Below, piece by piece: positions 8,447 to 16,615 of a DNA stretch of 64,000 bases. The notes beneath the pieces were generated by a model. It was not told where the DNA came from. It ran no database searches and was given only the letters and a program-made list of their open reading frames with translations. The stretch lies in the NCBI RefSeq assembly GCF_006716425.1, contig NZ_VFOZ01000001.1, positions 1,488,001 to 1,552,000 of the forward strand, in the 5' to 3' direction. Numbering within the stretch: position 1 is the stretch's first letter; each line of letters begins with the position of its first letter. The translations under genes were made by a program, and so were the position numbers. The DNA is from Actinoallomurus bryophytorum. Lineage in GTDB: Bacteria; Actinomycetota; Actinomycetes; Streptosporangiales; Streptosporangiaceae.

Positions 8447-9417
8447 ACGCCCGCACCCGCGTCTGGCGCGGTGGAAAGCTGGAGAAGGAGGGCTTCCCGG
8501 CCGCACGGATCAGCGACTACCTGGCCGAACCCGACACGATCGTGTGGCTGGACCTGTGCGACCCGAACGCCGAGGGCCTGCAGGTGATCAGCGAGGAGTT
8601 CGGCCTGGACCCGCTCGCGGTCGAGGACGCGATCAGCCACCACGAACGCCCCAAGCTCGACCACTACCAGGGCCACCTGTTCCTCAACGCCTACGCCGTA
8701 CGCCTGACCGACGAGAGCGGCGCACTCGCGACCCACGAGATCTCGGCGTTCATCACCGAGCGCGCACTCGTGACCGTACGCGGCGACGAGGAGTTCGACG
8801 TCGACGCGCTGCTGAAGCAGTGGGACGACTCCCCGGACCTGGCGAAGTACGGCGTCGCGTACCTGCTGCACGGGCTGATCGACCTCATCGTCGATGGGCA
8901 CTTCGATGCCGTGCAGTCGCTGGACGGCGCGATCGACGGGCTGGAGGAGCGCCTCTTCGCCGACGAGGTGCCCACCAGGGACACGCAGTACCGCAGCTAC
9001 CGCCTCCGCAAGAGCCTGACTCTGCTGCGCCGGGTCGTCCTGCCGATGCGCGAGGTGGTCAACACCCTGCTCCGCCGCGACCTGGAGGTCGTCCCGGAGG
9101 AGATGACACCGTACTTCCAGGACGTCTACGACCACGTGCTACGCGCGACGGAGTGGACCGAGAGCCTGCGCGACGTCGTGACGAGCCTGCAGGAGAGCCG
9201 GATCGCCATCCAGGGCAACCACCTCAACCAGGTGATGAAGAAGCTCACCGGCTGGGCGGCGATCATCGCGGTACCGACGGCGGTGACGGGCTTCTACGGC
9301 CAGAACGTCCCTTACCCCGGTTACCAGAAGCACTGGGGCTTCGTCGTCAGCCTCGGCATCCTCATCGCCACCGCACTGGCCCTGTACGCCATCTTCAAGA
9401 AGCGCGACTGGCTCTAG
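8437..9417 (+). CDS. corA: CorA-family magnesium/cobalt transporter with GQN instead of GMN
   Basis: The 326-residue protein has a long N-terminal cytoplasmic domain with coiled regions (AVQSLDGAIDGLEERLF, LLRRVVLPMREVV) and two C-terminal membrane helices (WAAIIAVPTAVTGF, FVVSLGILIATALALYAIF), ending in the basic KKRDW tail of CorA proteins. The pore-loop signature is normally YGMN; here it reads FYGQN, a conservative change in the selectivity position. The ATG lies inside the end of pmt (10-base overlap). The TAG stop lies in the TCTAGA hexamer that the IS481 element duplicated, so the gene is intact despite the adjacent insertion. Confidence 0.9.
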   Translation: MDLNARTRVWRGGKLEKEGFPAARISDYLAEPDTIVWLDLCDPNAEGLQVISEEFGLDPLAVEDAISHHERPKLDHYQGHLFLNAYAVRLTDESGALATHEISAFITERALVTVRGDEEFDVDALLKQWDDSPDLAKYGVAYLLHGLIDLIVDGHFDAVQSLDGAIDGLEERLFADEVPTRDTQYRSYRLRKSLTLLRRVVLPMREVVNTLLRRDLEVVPEEMTPYFQDVYDHVLRATEWTESLRDVVTSLQESRIAIQGNHLNQVMKKLTGWAAIIAVPTAVTGFYGQNVPYPGYQKHWGFVVSLGILIATALALYAIFKKRDWL

Positions 9418-9418
9418 A
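9413..9418. repeat. Left target-site duplication TCTAGA of the IS481 element
   Basis: TCTAGA immediately left of the inverted repeat is repeated at 10483-10488. IS481-family elements are known to prefer NCTAGN targets. The hexamer holds the stop codons of corA and of the transposase. Confidence 0.88.
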
Positions 9419-10367
9419 TGTTCTGTCCCGTGAGGTTGGGGATGCGGCTGGCGGGTGGTTGGCCGTTCAGTGCGGTGTGTCCGCGGTGGTGGTTGTAGGC
9501 GTGCAGCCAGTCGGGGAAGGCTTGGCGTCGTTCGGTCTCTGATCGGTAGGGGCGGGCGTAGGCCCATTCCTCCAGCAGGGTGCGGTTGAGGCGTTCGACC
9601 TTGCCGTTGGTCTGGGGCCGGTAGGGGCGGGTGCGTTTGTGGACGATGCCGGCGGTGGCCAGGACGTCGCGCCAGGGGTGGGATTTGTAGCAGGCGCCGT
9701 TGTCGGTCAGGACGCGTTGGACGGTGATGCCGCAGGAGGTGAAGAAGGCCTGGGCGCGGGTCCAGAACGCGGCGGCGGTGTGTTTCTTCTCGTCGGTGAG
9801 GATTTCGCTGTAGGCCAGGCGGGAGTGGTCATCGACGGCGGTATGGATGTAGCTGTACCCGGCGCCGGAGCGGGTCTTACGCCCCGCCTGGCGGCCTAGG
9901 GTCTTGTGTCCGCCGCCGTCGGGGATGTTGCCGAGTTTCTTGATGTCGACGTGGACCAGGTCGCCCGGTGCTTGGTGTTCGTAGCGGCGGATCACCCGGC
10001 CGGTCGCCCGGTCGGTCCAGGCCAGCCGGTTGAGCCGGTAGCGCACCAGGACCCGGTGCACAGTGGCCGGGTTCAGATGCAGCAGGCCGGCGATCCGCGC
10101 CGGTCCCCACCGCCGCGCCACCCGGACCTTGATGATCCGCCGCTCGGTCCGGGTCGGGGTACGCCGTGGGCTGGTGTGTGGGCGGCTGGAACGGTCGGCC
10201 ATCCCGGCCTCACCGTGGGTGCGGTAGCGGCTTGCCCACCGCTGGGCGGTCGTGACCGAGACCTGGAAGCGTTCAGCGGCCCGCCGTAGCGGCCAGCCGT
10301 CCTCCACGACACAGCGGGCCAGGCGAAGGCGTCCGGTCTCACTCAGGGGTGCGTTACGGTGCGGCAT
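9414..10367 (-). CDS. IS481-family DDE transposase
   Basis: The 317-residue transposase has an N-terminal double HTH (GWPLRRAAERFQVSVTTAQRW; RIIKVRVARRWGPARIAGLL), then an RNase-H-like integrase core. Catalytic positions are visible as HVDIKKLG, RVLTDNGACY and NGKVERLNRTLLEEW, giving the D-D-E triad. Length and motif order fit an active IS481 enzyme, and no frameshift is visible. The TAG stop lies in the flanking CTAG target sequence and not inside the element, whose last base is 9419. Translation therefore ends only because of the target chosen. Confidence 0.92.
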   Translation of the reverse strand: MPHRNAPLSETGRLRLARCVVEDGWPLRRAAERFQVSVTTAQRWASRYRTHGEAGMADRSSRPHTSPRRTPTRTERRIIKVRVARRWGPARIAGLLHLNPATVHRVLVRYRLNRLAWTDRATGRVIRRYEHQAPGDLVHVDIKKLGNIPDGGGHKTLGRQAGRKTRSGAGYSYIHTAVDDHSRLAYSEILTDEKKHTAAAFWTRAQAFFTSCGITVQRVLTDNGACYKSHPWRDVLATAGIVHKRTRPYRPQTNGKVERLNRTLLEEWAYARPYRSETERRQAFPDWLHAYNHHRGHTALNGQPPASRIPNLTGQNI

Positions 10368-10482
10368 GAGGGCCTTTCTGGTCGCCGGTGCAGATGTCGC
10401 AATCCACACCGAGCCAGAAGGCCCTCACCTATTTCAAGATCATCGCACCGTGTCGCCGTCACCAACCTCCGTGGTCAGTACA
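9419..10482 (-). mobile_element. Complete IS481-family insertion sequence, 1064 bp
   Basis: The ends are imperfect inverted repeats beginning TGTTCTG (left) and TGTACTG (right, read inward), matching at about 16 of 22 bases and both continuing to GAGGTTGG. The element carries one transposase gene and is flanked by the 6-bp direct repeat TCTAGA. Before insertion, corA and the Uma2-type gene were convergent and shared this CTAG as their stop codons, and both remain intact. Confidence 0.92.
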
Positions 10483-10488
10483 TCTAGA
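10483..10488. repeat. Right target-site duplication TCTAGA of the IS481 element
   Basis: Second copy of the 6-bp duplication. On the minus strand it supplies the TAG stop of the Uma2-type gene. Confidence 0.88.
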
Positions 10489-11059
10489 TCTCGTCGATCT
10501 CGGTCAGGTCGATGTCGAACGGAACGGTGAGCTTCAGCAGGTCGTGGTGGATCCCGGTGAGCGTGTAGGCCCTGGTCGCCGGATCAAGCTCGTACACGTA
10601 GACGGTGGGCCGTCCCCCCGTGTTCTCCACTCGCCAGAAGTGCGGGATCCCGGCTGCGGCATAGAGCTGTGGCTTCCGCTCCCGATCCCGAACCTCCGAG
10701 TCCGGCGACACGACCTCGACCGCCAGAACCATGTCAGCCGGCTGAAAGTCGTTCTGGTCCATTCCGGAGATGGCTTCCGCCCAGACGACCATCACATCAG
10801 GTTCCGGTCGCTGCCGACTGGACAGGGTGACCGTCATCTGACGGCGTACGCGTAGATCAGATGGAACGACTCGGCGTATTCCGTCGGTCAGCAGCGAAAC
10901 CGTCATCATGTGGATGTTGCTCTGCGGGCTTGCGAAGACCAAACCGCCATCGATCAGCTGCGCGTGCCGCGGTAACCGCGGGATGTGATCGAGATCCTTG
11001 GCCGTGAAACCCCCGGCGGGAGGAACGAACCAGGGACCGCTGTTCTCTGCGTTGGGCAT
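10484..11059 (-). CDS. Uma2-family (DUF820) PD-(D/E)XK-like nuclease
   Basis: A 191-residue protein with the Uma2 pattern: HAQLIDGGLVFA near residue 32, PEPDVMVVWAE, then LAVEVVSPDSEVRDRERKPQLYAAAGIPHFWRV, which contains the E-V-x-S-x-x-(S) and K residues of the restriction-like fold. Family members occur in many copies in actinomycetes and cyanobacteria and their substrate is unclear. The ATG at 11059 gives the expected N-terminus. The gene is convergent with corA, from which it is now separated by the IS element. Confidence 0.85.
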   Translation of the reverse strand: MPNAENSGPWFVPPAGGFTAKDLDHIPRLPRHAQLIDGGLVFASPQSNIHMMTVSLLTDGIRRVVPSDLRVRRQMTVTLSSRQRPEPDVMVVWAEAISGMDQNDFQPADMVLAVEVVSPDSEVRDRERKPQLYAAAGIPHFWRVENTGGRPTVYVYELDPATRAYTLTGIHHDLLKLTVPFDIDLTEIDEI

Positions 11060-11095
11060 GTCAGAAGGCTGTCATGGCCACCGCCCGGGGTCGGG

Positions 11096-12013
11096 CTAGT
11101 GGGCGAGGTCCGAGGGGTCGGTGTTGGCGCCGCAGCAGATGATGGCGACGCGTTCGCCCTCGGTGGGTTCGTACGCTCCCGTGAGCAGGGCGGCGTAGGC
11201 CGCGGCGGTGCCGTGTTCGATGGCGATGCGGTGACGCTCCCACAGAGCGCGGCGGGCGGCGATCACGTCCTCGTCGCCGACCAGCAGGGACGTCACGCCC
11301 GTGCGGTGGGCCACCGCGAAGGGGATCTCGCCCGTCCGGCGGGCGCCCAGGGAGTCGGCCGCCACGCCCGACACCTCGGCGTCGACCGGCTTCCCGGCGG
11401 CCAGGGCGGCGTGGAACGACGGGCAGCCCTCCGGCTCGACCGCGACGACGCGTGCACGGCCCTCCAGGGCCGCGGCGATGCCCGCCATCAGGCCCCCGCC
11501 GCCGACCGCCACCAGCACGGTGTCGACTCCCCCGGTCTGCTCCTCCAGCTCCAGCGCCAGTGTGCCCTGGCCCGCGCACACCTCCGGCTGGTCGTACGGG
11601 TGACAGAACAGCGCCCCGCTGTCGGCGGCGCGTTTCGTCGCGGCCTCATACGCCTCGGCGTACTCGCGGCCGACCTGCCGGACGGAGGCGCCGAGTGCTC
11701 GCAGCCGGGCCACCTTGACCGCCGGTGCCGTCTCCGGGACGTACACCTCGGCCGGTGTACCCAGCTCACGCGCCACGTGGGCGACGGCCAGGCCCGCGTT
11801 CCCCCCCGACGCGGCCACGACGCCCGCCGGCGGGAGGCCGCCGTGCTCGACCGCCGCGAGCACCCGGTTGAAGGCGCCCCGCGCCTTGAACGAGCCCGTG
11901 TGCTGCAACTGCTCGAGCTTCAGCCACAGACCGTCGGCCTCGAACACCGGAGTTGTGCGGACCCGCGAGCCCACGCGGAGGCGGGCCGCTTCGACATCGG
12001 TACGAGAGATCAT
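11096..12013 (-). CDS. PLP-dependent serine/threonine dehydratase (fold type II)
   Basis: A 305-residue enzyme that should deaminate threonine or serine to the 2-oxo acid. The PLP lysine is K43 in HTGSFKARGAF, the phosphate-binding loop is AASGGNAGLAVAH, and the glycine-rich VAVGGGGLMAGIA follows at about 165-178. It has no ACT regulatory domain, so it is of the catabolic or serine-racemase-like short type and not IlvA. It begins directly with VEAARLRVGSRVRTTPV, the usual family N-terminus. The Uma2-type gene downstream is 36 bases away on the same strand. Confidence 0.88.
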   Translation of the reverse strand: MISRTDVEAARLRVGSRVRTTPVFEADGLWLKLEQLQHTGSFKARGAFNRVLAAVEHGGLPPAGVVAASGGNAGLAVAHVARELGTPAEVYVPETAPAVKVARLRALGASVRQVGREYAEAYEAATKRAADSGALFCHPYDQPEVCAGQGTLALELEEQTGGVDTVLVAVGGGGLMAGIAAALEGRARVVAVEPEGCPSFHAALAAGKPVDAEVSGVAADSLGARRTGEIPFAVAHRTGVTSLLVGDEDVIAARRALWERHRIAIEHGTAAAYAALLTGAYEPTEGERVAIICCGANTDPSDLAH

Positions 12014-12189
12014 CCATCTACCGTACGGCCTCGTCCCTGGTCACCCCCTGCCAGAGGGCCCTGACCACGACGAAGGCCATATTCGGGCGTCGCCGTGGTG
12101 ACCACGAGGCGAAAAATGACGAAGTCCATTCATAACAATTGGGATGCGGGCTCTTATGAGGAAAGCGGCCGGCACGCAATGCTATTGCC

Positions 12190-12591
12190 GTGACGGGCTC
12201 CCCGAAGAGCCGGAGCGCGGGCGAGCGGGTGGCCGCGCAGCTGACGACATGGCCGGGGCTGGAGGCCAGTCGTCCCTCCTGTGGTACCGGTCGGAGCTTC
12301 AGCTTCCACGGTGGCCAGATCCTGCATCTGCACACCGGCGAGGAGGCCGACCTCCGGCTCACCCGTCCTTTCGTCCAGCGCCTCGACAAGGTGCTCGTCG
12401 AGAGCGGGCAGGTGGTGGTCCGGCCCGACGACGACTGGGTGACCGTGCTCCTGGACACCGACACTGCCGGGGCACTCCTGATCAGCCTGACGAGCCTGGC
12501 CATCCGGGCGATGGAGGAGCCCAAGGACGTCGAGCCGTGTACGTGGGAGCGCACCCGGCCCCGCAGCCGCCTCAGGGTCCGCCGGCCGTGA
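12190..12591 (+). CDS. Luciferase-domain (DUF5519-like) small protein
   Basis: A 133-residue GTG-start protein. The core AQLTTWPGLEAS ... FHGGQILHLHTGEEADLRL, followed by LVESGQVVVRPDDDWVTVLL and an Ala/Leu helix, fits the short proteins annotated as luciferase domain (DUF5519), whose function is unknown. The basic ends (RSAGERVAAQ; RPRSRLRVRRP) are outside the domain. It lies alone on the plus strand, with 176 bases of non-coding DNA upstream, and ends 6 bases before the convergent GT4 gene. Confidence 0.65.
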   Translation: MTGSPKSRSAGERVAAQLTTWPGLEASRPSCGTGRSFSFHGGQILHLHTGEEADLRLTRPFVQRLDKVLVESGQVVVRPDDDWVTVLLDTDTAGALLISLTSLAIRAMEEPKDVEPCTWERTRPRSRLRVRRP

Positions 12592-12597
12592 GCGGGA

Positions 12598-13704
12598 TCA
12601 CCGGTCGACCAGGTCGAACATCCGCTCCCAGCGATCGATGACCATGTCGGCGGAGAAGCGCTGCACCGAGGAGCGCGCCTGCCCGCCCAGCTTGGCGCGC
12701 AGGCCCTCGTCGCCCATCAGCCGCCCGAGCTCGCCGGCGAACTCCATCGTGTTGCCCGGCTGCACGATCAGCCCGTCCGACTCGTGCGTGATCAGCTCCC
12801 GTACGCCCGGGGCGCAGTCGAAGGCCACCGTCGGCAGCCCGTACGCCATCGCCTCCATGACCGACATCGGGAAGCCCTCCACCCGCGAGGACAGCGCGAA
12901 GACCGACGCCTGCGTCAGCGCGCCCTCGACGTCGGAGGTCGTCCCGGCGAACTCCACGGTCTCGGTCAGGCCCAGCTCGTCGGCCTGACGGTGCAGCGCC
13001 TCCTCGTCGGGCCCGGACCCGTACAGCCGCAGCCGCCAGTCCGGGAACCGTCCCGTCACCTCCGCCCACGCCTCCAGCATCATGTCCTGCCCCTTCTCGA
13101 AGGACAGCCGGCCGAGCAGCTCGACCACCGGCTGGGACAGGTCGGGGTAGGCCGACGGGGTCACGTGCAGCGGGTTGGGCATGAAGTCGGCGTTGGACAT
13201 GTCATCGCGGGCCCAGGAGTCGGCGTCCTCGGTGCTGAGTACGAGAAAGCGGTGGGCGCCGGCGAAGTAGCGCTTGACCCGCTCGTAGCGCGAGGAGGCC
13301 CTGGTCGCCTGGTACGACTCGTGGCTCATGCCGATGACGGGCATGCCCGCCGTGTCGGCGAGCGCGACCCACTCCATGGCCCACACCTGGGCCGCGATGA
13401 TGACGCCGCCCGGCCGTGCGGCGCGGAACATCCGGCTCAGCGTGGCCGCGCCCTTCCGCTGGACGGAACCGCGCCGTATGCCGCGCAGCCGTCCCTTCCG
13501 CCGGGGCGGCGGCGGGGAGTCGTGCAGCACGGTCAGGTCGTACGGGAGGTCACGCCCGTGGTCGTGGGGTTCGTCGGCGTGCGTCACGCCGATCACGCGC
13601 ACCCGGTGACCGCGGTCGGCGAACAGCCGCGCGACGTGGTGCACCCATCGCTGCAGGCCGCCGAGCTCCTCGAAGTTGTTGCAGACGATGAAGATGTCAC
13701 GCAT
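12598..13704 (-). CDS. Family 4 glycosyltransferase
   Basis: The 368-residue GT-B enzyme starts with the glycine-rich donor/acceptor loop FEELGGLQRWVHHVARLF and has the GT4 C-terminal domain: LLGRLSFEKGQDMMLEAWAEV, RLYGSGPDEEAL, FALSSRVEGFPMSVMEAMAYGLPTVAFD (EGFPMSVMEAM contains the E-x7-E motif). No membrane segment is seen. The ATG at 13704 overlaps the end of the GT2/CDP-glycerol gene by 8 bases, so it is translationally coupled to it and likely adds a sugar to the same glycopolymer. Confidence 0.88.
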   Translation of the reverse strand: MRDIFIVCNNFEELGGLQRWVHHVARLFADRGHRVRVIGVTHADEPHDHGRDLPYDLTVLHDSPPPPRRKGRLRGIRRGSVQRKGAATLSRMFRAARPGGVIIAAQVWAMEWVALADTAGMPVIGMSHESYQATRASSRYERVKRYFAGAHRFLVLSTEDADSWARDDMSNADFMPNPLHVTPSAYPDLSQPVVELLGRLSFEKGQDMMLEAWAEVTGRFPDWRLRLYGSGPDEEALHRQADELGLTETVEFAGTTSDVEGALTQASVFALSSRVEGFPMSVMEAMAYGLPTVAFDCAPGVRELITHESDGLIVQPGNTMEFAGELGRLMGDEGLRAKLGGQARSSVQRFSADMVIDRWERMFDLVDR

Positions 13705-16522
13705 CGTGATCCCCCGTGAAGAACCGGTCGACGATCTGCTTCGCGGCTGTGCCCCGGTCGTACTCCCCGTAGCGCTCGACGAACCCACGCCGGTGTTTCG
13801 CGTACGTCGTGGCGAGGCCGTCCAGGTCGGCGAGCGCGGCGAACAGGTCGTCGGGGCCGGCGACGACCGGGCCGGGCGCCTCCTGCCGGAGGTCGAAGTA
13901 CGTGCCACGGGTGCGGGCGTAGTCCTCCAGGTCGGGGGCGAAGAACACCATGGGCCGGTCGAGCAGCGCGTAGTCGAACATGAGCGACGAGTAGTCGGTG
14001 ACGAGTGCGTCGGTGAGCAGGAGCAGTGACGTGACGTCGTGCACGGCGCCCACGTCACGGACGACACCGCTCAGGCTCGGCGGGATCACCGCCACGTTGA
14101 GGTAGTGCGGCCGCACCAGCAGCAGATGGGTCTCACCGAGCTCCTCGGCGAACTCCTCCAGGTCGAACGGGATCTCGAAACGCTTCTGCGCCTTGCCCTT
14201 CGGGCCGGTACGGAACGTCGGCGCGTACAGCACCACCTTGCGGTCGTCGCCGGGGAGCCCGAGCTCCGCGGCGAGGCCGGTGGTGTCGCCGCCGTTGATG
14301 AGCGCGTCGTTGCGCGGATAGCCGCTGCGGATCAGCTCGGCGCGGACGCCCAGCCCCTTGGCCAGGGTCTTCGCGTCGTGCTCGGACCGGATCAGGAAGG
14401 CGTCGTAGCGGTCGACGGTGCGCTGGAAACGGGCGCGCTGGACCTTCGTGCTCCGTTTGACCCCCGGCTCGTCGAAGCCCATCCGCTTGTACGCCGACCC
14501 GTGCCAGGTCTGGATGTAGGTGGTCTGCGGGCGTTTGACCGCTTCACGCGGGAGTCCCTGGTTGTCCACCCAGAAGCCGGCTCGTGCGAGCGCGAGGTAG
14601 TAAGGCCAGGAGCCCCGGCGGACCAACTTGGCGTCCTTCGGGAAGCCTGCCGTGCTCTTGGCGTAGGACCAGATGGCGGTGTGGCCGGCACCGGACGCGC
14701 GGAGCTCCTCGTAGATGTACTTGGGGTTGTCGGAGTACTGCTTGCCGAGGTGGCTCTCGAACACGATCGTCTCGCGACGGATCGGCAGGCGGATGAGCAG
14801 CTTGTTGTAGACGGCGAGCTTGGTGGCGCGCCGGGTGAAGACCGACTTCCACCGGCGCTCGGCACGCAGCAGCGCGGTCCACCAGCGCCGTCCCCGGCCG
14901 GAGGCGGTGAGCCTGCGCAGCGCGGCGAGTGTGACGCGGCCGGCGCGGCCGTGCGCGACGAGACGGAAGGCCATCTCACCGTTCTCGGGGACGTAGGCCT
15001 CGAAGTGGTCGCCGGCCAGGCGCGTCAGGCGTGGCCGTACCGGCACCGACAGCTCCAACGGGTCGTTCGCGAACAGCCGGATGACCAAAGTGTCGTCGCC
15101 GGCCTTCAGCCGGAGCCGCAGGCCCCAGCTCTGGTCGACGAAGCCGAGCGGGCGTACGTCGCGGCCCGGTTCGACCTCGGCGCTCCAGCGGAGCCTGCCG
15201 TCCGCGTACTCCACCTCGGCGGGCACCGCGAAGAACCGGCCGGTACGGCTGCGGTCGCGAAACTCCAGGCGCGCGCCTAATGTGGCGTCCCGGCCGATGC
15301 GGTTCAGCGGGTTGACGACGTCCCCGGCCAGCCTGAGCACGCGCCCGGAACGCTCCATCCGGGTGACCCGGCCCCCCGGGTTGAGCGACTTGAGCGGCAG
15401 CGAGTGGATGCCGAGCTCGGTGACGTCGAGAATACGGCGCCCCTCCGCGGTGTCGAGATGGTCGGCGGACCAGTAGATCCGGCCCTCGCGTTCGACGAGC
15501 GGCGCGGTCAGCCGTGGCTTGCCGACCCCGCCCTTTCCCACGTAGTCCGCGGCGGTGATGGCGCCCTCGTGGTCGCCCTTGGCGACCATGAACCCGATGA
15601 TCGCCGGGAGCTCGTGCGCCTCCTCGTACGCGCGAGGGTCGAGCGTGGCCATGTACTCGCGCGCCAGGGCGAGGAACGCCTCGCGGTAGCACCGGTCGCG
15701 GCTGCGCAGCCCCCGGACGTACAGCAGCAGGTCGTGGTTGAGGAACTTGACGTCCTTGGACAGCTTGAGGTCATCGGCGCCGTAGCGCGCGTACACCGCG
15801 TCGATGCGGCGGAAGATCTCCAGCCGGTCGGAGAAGTTGCGCAGTTCGGCGCGCTGGTTGGTGATCGAGAGGGTCTCGGCGTTCTCGTAGATCATCCAGT
15901 TGTAGACACGGTGCGGAATGATCGCGATCTTCCTCGCGGCGAGGTAGGCCTGCGTGCTGAACAGCAGGTCCTCGTAGTGCAGGCGTTCGACGAAGCGCAG
16001 GCCCTCGCGGTCGAGGAAGTCACGGCGGTACAGCTTGTTGGTCGACAACGTGTCGTACAGCAGCTGCGGGTGCTCACGCACCGACGCGTACACGCCGCGC
16101 TCGCGGTAGACGCCGCGGTACCAGGCGCGTTCCTCACGCTTGTCCGGAAAGACGCGCCAGCAGCAACCGGAGACGAGCTCGGCCTCGTTCTCCTCGGCCG
16201 CGGCGACCAGGTTGCGGCAGGCGTGCTGGTCGAGCGTGTCGTCGCTGTCGAGGAACATCAGGTACGTGCCGTACGCCGCGGCGATGCCGTCGTTGCGCGG
16301 CTGCCCGCAGCCGCCGGAGTTCTCCGCCCGGTGGATCACCCGTACGCGTTCGGGCTCCGCCGCGGCGAGCGCGTTGGCCACTCCTGCCGTCGCGTCGGTG
16401 CTGGCGTCGTTGACGATCACCACTTCGACGTTGCGGTGGGACTGGTCGAGCGCGGAGCGCACCGCGCCCGGCAGCCGGTCGGCATCGTTGTAGACGATGA
16501 CGACCACGCTGACGTCTGTCAT
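13697..16522 (-). CDS. GT2 glycosyltransferase fused to CDP-glycerol glycerophosphotransferase (TagF-like)
   Basis: The 941-residue protein has three parts. Residues 1-230 are GT2 (VVVIVYNDADRLPGAVRSAL; VNDASTDAT; DSDD metal site near 94). A beta-rich middle (about 330-540) has immunoglobulin-like spacing. The C-terminal CDP-glycerol transferase domain (about 575-935) shows TYIQTWHGSAYKRMG, PTFRTGPKGKAQKRFEI, and LLLTDALVTDYSSLMFDYAL, the nucleotide-binding signature of TagB/TagF proteins. It should build a glycerol- or polyol-phosphate teichoic acid with sugar units at the membrane. It is first of a two-gene operon with GT4 at 12598 and is divergent from the response regulator at 16616. Confidence 0.88.
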   Translation of the reverse strand: MTDVSVVVIVYNDADRLPGAVRSALDQSHRNVEVVIVNDASTDATAGVANALAAAEPERVRVIHRAENSGGCGQPRNDGIAAAYGTYLMFLDSDDTLDQHACRNLVAAAEENEAELVSGCCWRVFPDKREERAWYRGVYRERGVYASVREHPQLLYDTLSTNKLYRRDFLDREGLRFVERLHYEDLLFSTQAYLAARKIAIIPHRVYNWMIYENAETLSITNQRAELRNFSDRLEIFRRIDAVYARYGADDLKLSKDVKFLNHDLLLYVRGLRSRDRCYREAFLALAREYMATLDPRAYEEAHELPAIIGFMVAKGDHEGAITAADYVGKGGVGKPRLTAPLVEREGRIYWSADHLDTAEGRRILDVTELGIHSLPLKSLNPGGRVTRMERSGRVLRLAGDVVNPLNRIGRDATLGARLEFRDRSRTGRFFAVPAEVEYADGRLRWSAEVEPGRDVRPLGFVDQSWGLRLRLKAGDDTLVIRLFANDPLELSVPVRPRLTRLAGDHFEAYVPENGEMAFRLVAHGRAGRVTLAALRRLTASGRGRRWWTALLRAERRWKSVFTRRATKLAVYNKLLIRLPIRRETIVFESHLGKQYSDNPKYIYEELRASGAGHTAIWSYAKSTAGFPKDAKLVRRGSWPYYLALARAGFWVDNQGLPREAVKRPQTTYIQTWHGSAYKRMGFDEPGVKRSTKVQRARFQRTVDRYDAFLIRSEHDAKTLAKGLGVRAELIRSGYPRNDALINGGDTTGLAAELGLPGDDRKVVLYAPTFRTGPKGKAQKRFEIPFDLEEFAEELGETHLLLVRPHYLNVAVIPPSLSGVVRDVGAVHDVTSLLLLTDALVTDYSSLMFDYALLDRPMVFFAPDLEDYARTRGTYFDLRQEAPGPVVAGPDDLFAALADLDGLATTYAKHRRGFVERYGEYDRGTAAKQIVDRFFTGDHDA

Positions 16523-16615
16523 GTAGAGAACCCCTCGGCCTTTCCCTGAGCGCCGCTTCCGCGTGCGCTGGGATCAATGAATGGTCGTTTTGGGGGGATC
16601 CTTAGGATCAGAGAC

